Under the pieces are notes generated by a model, which saw only the letters and a list, made by a program, of their open reading frames with translations, was not told the origin of the DNA and did not search any database. Source: Aristolochia californica (lineage: Eukaryota > Streptophyta > Magnoliopsida > Piperales > Aristolochiaceae). Taken from it: a stretch of 64,000 bases of DNA. This document shows, piece by piece, positions 48,883 through 59,948 of the stretch (positions are counted from its first letter, which is position 1; every line of letters starts with the position of its first letter). The stretch is from contig JARWKL010000010.1 in assembly GCA_029961685.1 (NCBI GenBank), forward strand, positions 10,685,931 through 10,749,930. Direction: 5' to 3'. Position numbers and translations under genes: made by a program.

Positions 48883-49398
48883 CATATTATTAGGGGCTGT
48901 ACGAGTGGAATTTCCAGAACATGGATAACAAAACCTTGGAGTTCATTTTTAGTGCGTGAAATAATTTTGAATTTTTTTTTGCATGCTTGAACTCCAAAAT
49001 TTTCATTTTGTTATGCCTTTTATCTTTTTTTTTTTACGAGAAAAATGGGAGATAGAAAACTCAAGTTTGTATCTGAAAACAAATTTGAACTTCCAAAATG
49101 GAAATGCAAAAATGTTGAGAGAGATAGTTCCAAATAGTATCTATGATTTTTAAGGATAGAAAAAAAGTGGGTTGTTTGGCCCTGATAAATATCCAACCAC
49201 TTGAGAATTTTATTTTTTCTACTACTTGAAATTTTTGGATCATAAAGTCCTCTTGCATCCTCAACATGTTGCTGGCATGTGGATTTTTGGATCATAAAGT
49301 CCTCTTGCATCCTCAACATGTGGCTGGCATGTATATCCAGCACACTTAAAGCATGTTAGGATCAGTTACAAGTCCCTTTCCTATATAATTCCACCAAG
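48883..49398 (+). repeat. Expanded monomer (516 bp) with a 52-bp internal tandem duplication
   Basis: Bases 49231-49282 and 49283-49334 are two copies of a 52-bp segment starting ATTTTTGGATCATAAAG and containing CCTCTTGCATCCTCAAC and GCTGGCATGT. They differ only by GTTGCTGG versus GTGGCTGG and at the exit (GTGG versus GTAT). Removing one copy restores a 464-bp unit. The near identity of the copies implies a recent event. Confidence 0.93.
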
Positions 49399-52158
49399 CT
49401 TATTATTAGGGGCTGTATTAGTGGAATTTCGAGAACATGGATAACAAAACCATGGAGTTCATTTTAAGTGCGAGAAATAATTTTGAAATTTTTTTTGCAT
49501 ACATGAACACCAAAATTTTCATATTGTTATGCCTTATATCTTTTTTGTTTACGAGAAAAATGGGAGAATAAAAACTCAAGTTTGGATCTGAAAACAAATT
49601 TTGACATCCAAAATGGAAATGCACAAATGCTGAGAGAGATAGTTCCAAAAAGTATCTGTGATTTTTATGGATAGGCAAAAAGTGGGTTGTTTGGCTCACG
49701 TAAATATCCAAGCACTTGAGAATTTGACTTTTTCTAGTCCTTCAAATTTTTGGTTCATTAGGTCCACTTGCATCCTCAACATATTTCTGGCATGCATATT
49801 CACCACACTTAAAGCATGTTAGGATCAGTTACAAGTCCTTTTCCTATAAAATTCCACCAAACTTATTATTAGGGGCTGTACTAGTGGAATTTCTAAAACA
49901 TGGATAACAAAACCTTCGAGTTGATTTTTAGTGCATGAAATAATTTTGAATTTTTTTTTGTGTACATGAACTCTAAAATTTTCATTTTGTTATGTCGTAT
50001 ATCTTTTTTGTTAACGAGAAAAATGGGAGAATTAATACAAATTTGAACATCCAAAATGGAAATGCACAAATGCTGAGAGAGATTGTTCCAAAAAGTATCT
50101 GTGATTTTTAAGGATAGGAAAAAAGTGGGTTGTATGGCCCCTGTAAATATCCAACAACTTGAGAATTTGATTTTTTCTGCTCCTCGAAATTTTTGGATCA
50201 TTAGGTCCACTTGCATCCTCAACATGTTTCTGGCATGTATATCCAGCACACTTAAAGCATGTTAGGATCATTTACAAGTCCTTTTCCTATAAAATTCCAC
50301 CAAGTTTATTATTAGGGGTTGTACAAGTGGAATTTCGAGAATATGGATAACAAAACCTTGGAGTTCATTTTTAGTGCGTGAAATAATTTTGAATTTTTTT
50401 TTGCATACATGAACTCTAAAATTTTCATTTTGTTATGCCTTATTTCATTTCTGATTACGAGAAAAATGGAAGTGTGAAAAATCAAGTTTGGATTTGAAAA
50501 CAAGTTTGAACATCCAAAATGGAAATGCATAAATGCTGAGAGAGATAGTTCCAAAAAGTATGTTTGATTTTTAAGGATAGGCAAAAAGTGGGTTGTTTGG
50601 CCCTGGTAAATATCCGACAACTAGAGAATGTGATTTTTTCTGCTCCTTGAAATTTTTGGATCATTAGGTCCACTTGCATCCTGAACATGTTTCTAGGATG
50701 CAGATCCACCACACTTAGAGCATGTTAGGATCTGTTACAAGTCTTTTTCCTATAAAATTCCACCAAGCTTATTATTAGGGGTTGTACTAGTGAATTTTCC
50801 AGAACATGGATAAGAAAACCTTGGAGTTCATTTTCTGTGCGTGAAATAATTTTGAATTTTTTTTTGCATAAATGAACTCTAAAATTTTCATTTTGTTATG
50901 CCTTATATCTTTTCTGTTTACGAGAAAAATGGGAGAGCGAAAACTCAAGTTTGGATATGAAAACAAATTTGAACATCCAAAATGGAAATGCATAAATGTT
51001 GAGAGAGATAGTTCCAAAAAGTATCTGTGATTTTTAAGGACAGGAAAAATTGGGTGGTGTTGGCACAGGTAAATATCCAACCACAAGAGAATTTGACGTT
51101 TTCCACTCCTTGAAATTTTTGGATCATTAGGTCGACTTGCATTGTCAAGATGTTTCTGGCATGCATATCCACCACACTTAAAGCATCTTAGGATCAGTTA
51201 CAAGTCCCTTTCCTATAAAATTCCATCAAGCTTATTATTAGGGGCTGTACTAGTGGAATTTCAAGAACATGGATAACAAAACTATGGAGTTCATCTTTAG
51301 TGCTAGAAATAATTTTGAACTTTTTTTTGCATAGATGAACACTAAAATTTTCATTTTTTTATGCCTTATATGTTTTTTATTTCTGAGAAAAAAGGGAGAA
51401 TGAAAACTCAAGTTTGGATCCGAAAAAAAATTTGAACATCCAAAATGGAAATGCACAAATGTTGAGAGAGATAATTCCAAAAAGCATTTGTGATTTTTAA
51501 GGATAGGCAAAAAGTGGGTTGTTAGGCCCTGGTAAATATCCAACCACTTGAGAATTTGATTTTTTCTACTCCTTGAAATTTTTGGATCATTAGGTCCACT
51601 TGCATCCTCAACACGTTTCTTGCATGCATATCCAGCACACTTAAAGCATGTTAGGATCAGTTACAAGTCCATTTCCTTTAAAATTCCACCAAGCTTATTA
51701 TTAGGGGCAGTACTAGTGGAATTTCCAGAACACGGATAACAAGACGTTGGAGTTCATTTTTAGAGATTGAAATAATTTTGTAATTTTTTTTTGCATACAT
51801 GAACCCTTAAATTTTCATTTTGTTATGCCTTATATCGTTTTTGTTTACGAGAAAAATGGGAGAGTGAAAACTCAAGTTTTTATTTGGAAACAAATTTGAA
51901 CTTCCAAAATGGAAATGCACAAATGCTGAAGGGGAAAGTTTCCAAAAAGTATTTATGATTTTTTAGGATAGGAAAAAAGTGGGTTGTTTGGCCCAGGTCA
52001 ATATCCAACCACTTGAGAATTTGATTTTTTCTACTCCTTGAAATTTTTGGATCATTAGGTCCACTTGCATCCTCAACATGTTTCTGGCATGCATATCCAC
52101 TATACTTAAAAAATGTTAGGATCAGTTAAATGTCCCTTTCCTATAAAATTCTACCAAG
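49399..52158 (+). repeat. Six monomers, one shortened to 443 bp (49862-50304)
   Basis: Units start at 49399, 49862, 50305, 50768, 51231 and 51694. Unit 49862 lacks about 20 bp: GGGAGAATTAATACAAATTTG replaces the longer GAGTGAAAACTC...GATCTGAAAAC stretch (about 50026-50045). Unit 51231 has ATAGATGAACACTAAAA and ATTTCTGAGAAAAAAGG, matched two units later in 52159 (GTAGATGAACGC, GTTTCTGAG), a hint of dimer spacing. No gene is visible. Confidence 0.9.
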
Positions 52159-52720
52159 CTTATTATTAGGGGTTGTACTAGTGGAATTTCCTGAACATGG
52201 ATAACAAAACCTTGGAGTTCATTTTTAGTGTGTGAGATAATTTTAATTTTTTTTTTGCGTAGATGAACGCTAAAATTTTCATTTTTTAATGCCTTATATC
52301 TGATTTGTTTCTGAGAAAAATGGGAGAGTGAAAACTCAAGTTTGGATCTGAAAACAAATTTGAACCTCTAAAATGGAAATGCACAAATGCTGAGAGAGAT
52401 AATTCCAAAAAGTATATGTGATTTTCAACGAAAGGAAAAAAGTGGGTTGTTTGGCCCTGGTAAATATCCAACCACTTGAGAAATTGATTTTTTCTATTCC
52501 TTGAAATTTTTTGAGGATAGGCAAAAAGTATCGGTGATTTTTGAGGATAGACAAAAAGTGGGTTGTTTGGCCCAGGTAAATATCCTTCCACTTGAAAACT
52601 TGAAATTTTTGGATCATTAGGTCCACTTGCATCCTCAACTTGTTTCTGTCATGCATATCCACCACACTTACAGCATGTTAGGATCTATTACAAGTCCCTT
52701 TCCTATAAAATTCCACCAAG
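52159..52720 (+). repeat. Expanded monomer (562 bp) with two template-switch-like junctions
   Basis: The unit runs normally to CTATTCCTTGAAATTTTTTGA (ending about 52513). It then jumps back to GGATAGGCAAAAAGT, and jumps again at CAAAAAGT (52522-52529) to TATCGGTGATTTTTGAGG before finishing. The first junction shares TTTTTGA between its two parents and the second shares CAAAAAGT. The final section (CCTTCCACTTGAAAACTTG before AAATTTTTGG) carries the 17-bp deletion, while the first section carries the full-length GAAATTGATTTTTTC. The donor of the second part was therefore a different monomer type. Confidence 0.88.
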
Positions 52721-55700
52721 CTTATTATTAGGGGCTGTACTAGTGGAATTTCCAGAACAAGGATAGGAAAACCTTGGAGTTCATTTTTAGTGCGTGAAAT
52801 AATTTTGAAATTTTTTTGCATACATGAACTCTAAAGTTTTCATTTTGTTATGCCATATATCATTTCTGTTTACGAGAAAAATGGGAGGGTGAAAACTAAA
52901 GTTTGGATATGAAACCAAATTTGAACATCCAAAATCGAAATGCACAAATGCTGAGTGAGATCTTTCCAAAAAGTATATGTGATTTTCAAGGAAAGGCAAA
53001 AAGTGGGTTTTTTCGCCATGGTAAAGATCCAACCACTTGAGAACTTGATTTTTTCTGCTCCTTGAAATTTTTTGATCATGAGGTCCAGTTGCATCCTCAA
53101 CATGTTTCAGCATGCATATCCACCACACTTAAAGCATGTTAGGATCAGTTACAAGTCCCTTTCCTACAAAATTCCACCAAGCTTATTATTATGGGCTGTA
53201 CTAGTGGAATTTTCTGAATATGGATAACAAAACCTTGGAGTTCATTTTTAGTGCGCGAAATAATTTTGAAATTTTTTTTTTGCATACATGAACTCTAAAA
53301 TTTTCATTTTTTTATGCCTTATATCATTTTTGTTTACGAGTAAAATGGGAGAGTGAAAACTCAAGTTTGGATCTGAAAACAAATTTGAACATCCAAAATG
53401 GAAATGTACAAATGCTGAGGGATATAGTTCCAAAAAGTATATGTTATTTTCGAGCAAAGGCAAAAAGTGGGTTGTTTGGCCCTGGTAAAATATCCAACCA
53501 CTTGAGAAATTGATTTTTTCTAATCCTTGAAATTTTTTGATCACTAGGTCCACTTGCATCCTCAACATGTTTCTGGCATGCATATCCACCACACTTAAAG
53601 CATGTTCGGATCACTTACTAGTCCCTTTCCTATAAAATTCCTCCAAGCTTATTATTATGGGTTGTACTAGTGGAATTTCCAGAACATGGATAACAAAACC
53701 TTGGAGTGCATTTTTAGTGCGTGAAATAATTTTGAAATTTTTTTTGCATACATGACCTCTAAAACTTTCAATTTGTTATGCCTTATATCTTTTTTGTTTA
53801 CGAGAAAATTCTAGAGTGAAAACTCAAGTTTGGATCTTAAAATTAATTTGAACATCGAAAATGGAAATGCACAAAGGCTGAAAGAGATAGTTCGAAAAAG
53901 TATCTGTGATTTTTAAGGATAGGCATAACGTGGGTTGTTTGGCCCTGGTAAATTTCCAACCACTTCAGAATTTAATTTTTTCTACTCTTTGAAATTTTTG
54001 GATCATTAGGTCCACTTGCATCCTCAACATGTTTCTGGCATGCATATCCACCACACTTAAAGCATTATAGGATCAGTTAGAAGTCCCTTTCCTATAAAAT
54101 TCCATGAAGCCTTTTATTTGGGGCTGTACTAGTGGAATTTCTAGAACATGGATAACGAAACCTTGGAATTCATTTTTAGTGAGTGAAATAATTTTGAAAT
54201 TTTTTTTTGCATAGATGTAGTTTAAAATTTTCATTTTGTTATGCCTTATATCTTTTTTGTTTACGAGAAAAATGGGATAGTGAAAACTCAAATTTTGATC
54301 TCAAAAACAAATTTGAACATCCAAAATCAAAATGCACAAATGTTGAGAGAGATAGTTCCAAAAGGTATCTATGATTTTTCAGGACAGGCAAAAAGTGGGT
54401 TGTTTGGCCATGGTAAAGATCCAACCACTTGAGAACTTGATTTTTTCTACTTCTTGAAATTTTTTGATCATTAGGTCCTCTTGCAACCTCAACATGTTTC
54501 TGGCATGCATATCCACCACACTTAAAGCATGTTAGGATCAGTTACTAGTCCCTTTCCTATAAAATTCCACCAAGCTTATTATTAGGGGCTTTACTATTGG
54601 AATTTCCAGAACATGGAAAACAAAACCTTGGAGTTCATTTTTAGTGCGTGAAATAATTTTGAATTTTTTTTTTGCATATATGAACTTTAATATTTTCATT
54701 TTGTTATGCCTTATATCTTTTTTGTTTACGAGAAAAATGGGATAGTGAAAACTAAAATTTTGATCTGAAAACAAATTTGAACATCCAAAATCAAAATGCA
54801 CAAATGTTGAGAGAGATAGTTCCAAAAAGTATCTGTGATTTTTAAGGATAGGCAAAAAGTGGGTTGTTTGGCCCTGGTAAATATCCAACCACTTGAGAAT
54901 TTGGTTTTTTCTACTCCTTGAAATTTTTGGATCATTAGGTCCACTTGCATCCTCAACATATTTCTGGCATGCATATCCACCACACTTAAAGCATGTTAGG
55001 ATCAGTTAGAAGTCCCTGTCCAATAAAATTCCGTGAAGCCTATTATTTGGGGCTGTACTAGTGGAATTTACAGAACATGGATAACAAAACCTTGGAGTTC
55101 ATTTTTAATGCGTGAAATAATTTTGAAATTTCTTTTTGCATACATGAACTCTAAAATTTTCATTTTGTTATGCCTTATATCTTTTTTGTTTACGAGAAAA
55201 ATGGGAGAGTGAAAACTCAAATTTGGATCTGAAAACAAATTTGAACATCAAAAATCAAAATGCACAAATGCTGAGAGAGATAGTTTCAAAAAGTATCTGT
55301 GATTTTTTAGGATAGGCAAAAAGTGGGTTGTTTCGCCATGGTAAAGATCCAACAACCTGAGAACTTGATTGTTTCTACTCCTTGAAATTTTTTTATCATT
55401 AGGTCCACTTGCATCCTCAACATGTTTTGGGCATGCATATCCACCACACTTAAAGCATGTTCGGATCAGTTACAAGTCCCTTTCCTATAAAATTCCACCA
55501 AGCTTATTATTATGGGTTGTACTAGTGGAATTTCTAGAATATGGATAACAAAACCTTGGAGTTCATTTTTAGTGCGTGAAATAATTTTGAAAATTGTTTT
55601 TGCATACATGAACTCAAAAATTTTCGTTTTGTTATGCCTTATATCTTTTTTGTTTACGAGAAATGGGAGTGTGCAAACTCAAGTTAGGATCTGAAAACAA

Positions 55701-56891
55701 ATTTGAACATCCCAAATGGAAATGCACAAATGCTGAAAGAGATAGTTCCAAAAAGTATGTGTGATTTTTAAGGAAAGGCAAAAAGTGGGTTATTTGGCCC
55801 TGGTAAAAATTCAACCACTTGAGAATTTGAATTTTTCTACTACTTGAAATTTTTGGATCATTAGGTCCACTTGCATCCTCACCATGTTTCTGGCATACAT
55901 ATCCACCACACTTGTAGCATGTTAGGATCTGTTGGAAGTCCCTTTCCAATAAAATTTCATGAAGCCTATTATTTGGGGTTGTAGTAGTGGAATTTCCAGA
56001 ACATGGATAACAAACCTTGGAGTTCATTTTTAGTGCGTGAAATAATTTTGAAATTTTTTTTTTGCATACATGAACTCTAAAATTTTTATTTTGTTAGGCC
56101 TTATATCTTTTTTGTTTACGAGAAAAATGGAAGACTGAAAACTCAAGTTTGGATCTGAAAACAAATTTGAACATCCCAATTGGAAATGCACAAATGCTGA
56201 GAGAGATAGTTCCAAAAAGTATCTGTGATTTTTAAGGATAGGCAAAAAGTCGGTTGTTTGGCCCTGGTAAAAATCCAACCACTTCAGAATTTGATTTTTT
56301 CTACTCCTTGAAATTTTTGGATCATTAGGTCCACTTGCATCCACACCATGTTTCTGGCATGCATATCCACCACATTTAAAACATGTTTGGATCAGTTAGA
56401 AGTCCCTTTCCAATAAAATTTCATGAAGCCTATTATTTGGGGTTGTACTAGTGGAATTTCCAGAACATGGATAACAAACCTTGGAGATCATTTTTAGTGC
56501 GTGAAATAATTTTGAAATTTTTTTTTGCATACATGAACTCTAAAATTTTTATTTTGTTATGCCTTATATCTTTTTTGTTTACGAGAAAAATGGAAGAGTG
56601 AAAACTTAAGTTTGGATCTGAAAATAAATTTGAACATCCTAATTGGAAATGCACATATGCTGAGAGAGATAGTTCCAAAAAGTATCTGTGATTTTTAAGG
56701 ATAGGCAAAAAGTGGGTTGTTTGGCCCTGGTAAAAATCCAACCACTTCAGAATTTGATTTTTTCTACTCCTTGAAATTTTTGGATCATTAGGTCCACTTG
56801 CATCCACACCATGTTTCTGGCATGCATATCCACCACATTTAAAACATGTTAGGATCAGTTAGAAGTCCCTTTCCAATAAAATTCCATGAAG
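52721..56891 (+). repeat. Nine monomers with partly alternating X and Y types and a TTTGGGG start variant
   Basis: Units start at 52721, 53182, 53648, 54110, 54575, 55039, 55503, 55965 and 56429. X units (52721, 54110, 55039) share CCATGGTAAAGATCC and GAGAACTTGATT. In between lie units with ordinary GGTAAATATCC (53182, 53648, 54575) or AAAATTCAACC (55503). Units 54110, 55039, 55965 and 56429 begin CCT(T/A)TTATTTGGGG or CTTTTATTTGGGG after TGAAG instead of CTTATTATTAGGGG. Units 55965 and 56429 are close sisters (CC(C/T)AATTGGAAATGC, GGTAAAAATCC, CACTTCAGAATTTG, CACACCATG, AAAACATG). Within this stretch GTTAGAAG reappears. No gene is visible. Confidence 0.84.
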
Positions 56892-57176
56892 CCTATTATT
56901 TGGGGTTGTACTAGTGGAATTTCCAAAATCGAAATGCACAAATGCTGAGAGAGATAGTTCCAAAAAGTATCTGTGATTTTTAAGGATAGGCAAAAAGTGG
57001 GTGGTTTGGCCGTGGTAAAGATCCAACCACTTGAGAACTTGATTTTTTCAACTCCTTGAATTTTTTGGATCATTAGGTCCACTTGCATCCTCAACATGTT
57101 TCTGGCATGCATATCCACCACACTTAAAGCATGTTAGGATCACTTACAAGTCCCGTTCCTAAAAAATTCCACCAAG
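56892..57176 (+). repeat. Most truncated monomer (285 bp), about 178 bp deleted at a TCCA repeat
   Basis: CTAGTGGAATTTCCA is joined at 56922-56925 to AAATCGAAATGCAC. The string TCCA belongs both to the normal TTTCCAGAACATGG and to the normal CATCCAAAATGG, so the deletion lies between two TCCA copies. It removes the ATGGATAAC block, the T-tract, TTTACGAG and GGATCTG. The rest is type X (CGTGGTAAAGATCC, GAGAACTTGATTTTTTC). Confidence 0.92.
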
Positions 57177-59948
57177 TTTATTATTAGGGGCTGTGATAGA
57201 GGAATTTCTTGAACATGGATAACAAAACCTTGGAGTTCATTTTTAGTGCGTGAAATAATTTTGAAATTTTCTTTTGCATACATGAACTCTAAAATTTTCA
57301 TTTTGTTATGCCTTATATCTTTTTTGTTTACCAGAAAAATGGGAGAATGAAAACTCAAATTTGGATCTGAAAACAAATTTGAACATCCAAAATCGAAATG
57401 CACAAATGCTGAGTGAGATAGTTCCAAAAAGTATATGTTATTTTCGAGCAAAGGCAAAAAGTGGGTTGTTTGGCCCTGGTAAATATCCAACCACTTGAGA
57501 AATTGATTTTTTCTATTCCTTGAAATTTTTTGATCACTAGGTCCACTTGCATCCTCAACATGTTTCTGGCATGCATATCCACCGCACTTAAAGCATGTTA
57601 GGATCAGTTATAAATCATTTTCCTATATAATTCCACCAAGCTTATTATTAGGGGCTGTACTAGTGGAATTTCCAAAACGTGGATAACAAAACCATGGAGT
57701 TCATTTTTAGTGTGTGAAATATTTATGAATTTTTTTTTGCATACATGAACACTAAAATTTGCACTTTGTTATGCGTTGTATTTTTGTTGTTTACGAGAAA
57801 AATGGGAGAGTGAAAATTCAATTTTGGATCTGGAAACAAATTTTAACATCCAAAATGGAAATGCACAAATGCTGCGAGAGATAGTTCCGAAAACTATCTG
57901 TGATTTTTAAGGATAGGCAAAAAGTGGGTTGTTTGGCCCAGGAAAATATCCAACCCCTTGAGAATTTGACATTTTCTACTCCTTGAAATTTTTGGATCAT
58001 TAGGTCCACTTGCATCCTCAACATGTTTCTGGCATGCATAATCACCTCACTTAAAGCATGTTAGGATCAGTTAGAAGTCCCTTTCCTATAAAATTCCACC
58101 AAGCTTAATATTAGGGGTTGCACTAGTGGAATTTCCAGAACATGGATAACATGGAGTTCATTTTTATTGTGTGAAATATTTTTGAAATTTTTTTTGCATA
58201 CATGAACACTAAAATTTGCATTTTGTTATGCCTTGTATTTTTTTTGTTTACGAGAAAAATGGGAGACTAGAAATTCATGTTTGGATCTTAAAGCAAATTT
58301 GAACAACCAAAATGGAAATGCACAAATGCTGCGAGAGATAGTTCCGAAAAGTATCTGTGATTTTTAAGGATAGAAAAAAAGTGGGTTGTTTGGCCCAGGA
58401 AAATATCCAACCACTTGAGAATTTGACATTTTCTACTCCATGAAATTTTTGGATCATTAGGGCCACTTGCATCCTCAACATGTTTCTGGCATGCATAATT
58501 ACCACACTTAAAGCATGTTAGGATAAGTTACAAGTCCCTTTCCAATAAAATTCCACCAAGCTTAATATTAGGGGCTACACTAGTCGAATTTCCAAAACAT
58601 GGATAACAAAACCATGGAGTTCATTTTTAGTGTGTGAAATATTTTTGAAATTTTTTTTGCATACATGAACACTAAAATTTGCATTTTCTTATGCCTTGTA
58701 TTTTTTTTGTTTACGAGAAAAATGGGAGACTAGAAATTCAAGTTTGGATCTGAAAAATAATTTGAACAACCAAAATGGAAATGCACAAATGCTGAGAGAG
58801 ATAGTCCCAAAAATTATCTTTGAATTTTAAGGATTGGCAAAAAGTGGGTTGTTTGGCCTAGGTAAATATCCATCCATGTGAGAATTTGATATTTTCAACT
58901 CCTTGAAATTTTTGGATCATTAGGTCCACTTGCATCTTCAACATGTTTCTGGTGTGCATATCCACCACACATAAAGCATGTTAGGATCAGTTAAAGTCCC
59001 TTTCCTATACAATTTCACCGAGCGTATTATTAGGGGCTGTACTAGTGGAATTTCCAGAACATGGAGAGAAAAACCTTGGAGTTTATTTTTAGTGCTTGAA
59101 ATAATTTTGAAATTTTTTTTGCATACATGAACTCTAAAATTCTAATTTTGTTAGGCCTTATATCTTTTTTGTTTACGAGAAAAATGGGAGAGTTAAAACT
59201 CAAGTTTGGATCTAAAAACAAATTTGGACATTCAAAATGGAAATGCACAAATGCTTAGAGAGATAGTTCCAAAAAGTTTTTGTGATTTTTAAGTATAGGA
59301 AAAAAGTGGGTGTTTTGGCCAAGGTAAATACCCAACAACTTTAGAATTTGACTTTTTCTACTTCTTGAAATTTTTGGATCATTAGGTCCACTTGCATCCT
59401 CAACATGTTTCTGGCATGCATATCCACCACACTTAAAGCATGTTAGGATCAGTTACAAATCCTTTTCCTATAAAATTCCACCAAGCTTATTATTAGGGGT
59501 TGTACTAGTGGAATTTCCAGAACATGGATAACAAAACCTTGGAGTTCATTTTTAGTGCGTGAAATAATTTTGAAATTTTTTTTGCATACATGAACTCTTA
59601 ATTTTTCATTTTGTTATGCCTTATATCTTTTTTGTTTATGAGAAAAATGGGAGAGTGAAAACTCAAGTTTGGATCTGAAAACAAATTTGAACATCCAAAA
59701 TGGAAATCCACAAATGCTGCGAGAGATAGTTCCAAAAAGTATCTGTGATTTTTAAGGATAGGCAAAAAGTTGGTTGTTTGGCGCCGAAAAATATCCAAGC
59801 ATTTCAGAATTTGACATTTTCTACTCCTCGAAATTTTTGGATCATTAGGTTCACTTGCATCCTCAACATGTTTCAGGCTTGCATATCCACCACACATAAA
59901 GCATGTTAGGATCAGTTACAAATCCTTTTCCTAGAAAATTCCACCAAG
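57177..59948 (+). repeat. Six monomers with shuffled p and q half-monomer haplotypes
   Basis: Units start at 57177, 57641, 58104, 58561, 59023 and 59486. Unit 57177 shares TTATTTTCGAGCAAAGG and GATCACTAGG with 53182. Units 57641 and 58104 carry both a 5' haplotype p (GTGTGTGAAATATTT, GAACACTAAAATTTGCA) and a 3' haplotype q (CTGCGAGAGATAG, CCGAAAA, CCCAGGAAAATATCC, GACATTTTC). Unit 58561 has p followed by the CAAAAATTATC...GAATTTTAAGG type. Unit 59486 has an ordinary 5' half and q-like 3' half. Unit 58104 is 457 bp because ATAACATGGAGTTC lacks a few bases. No gene is visible. Confidence 0.87.
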
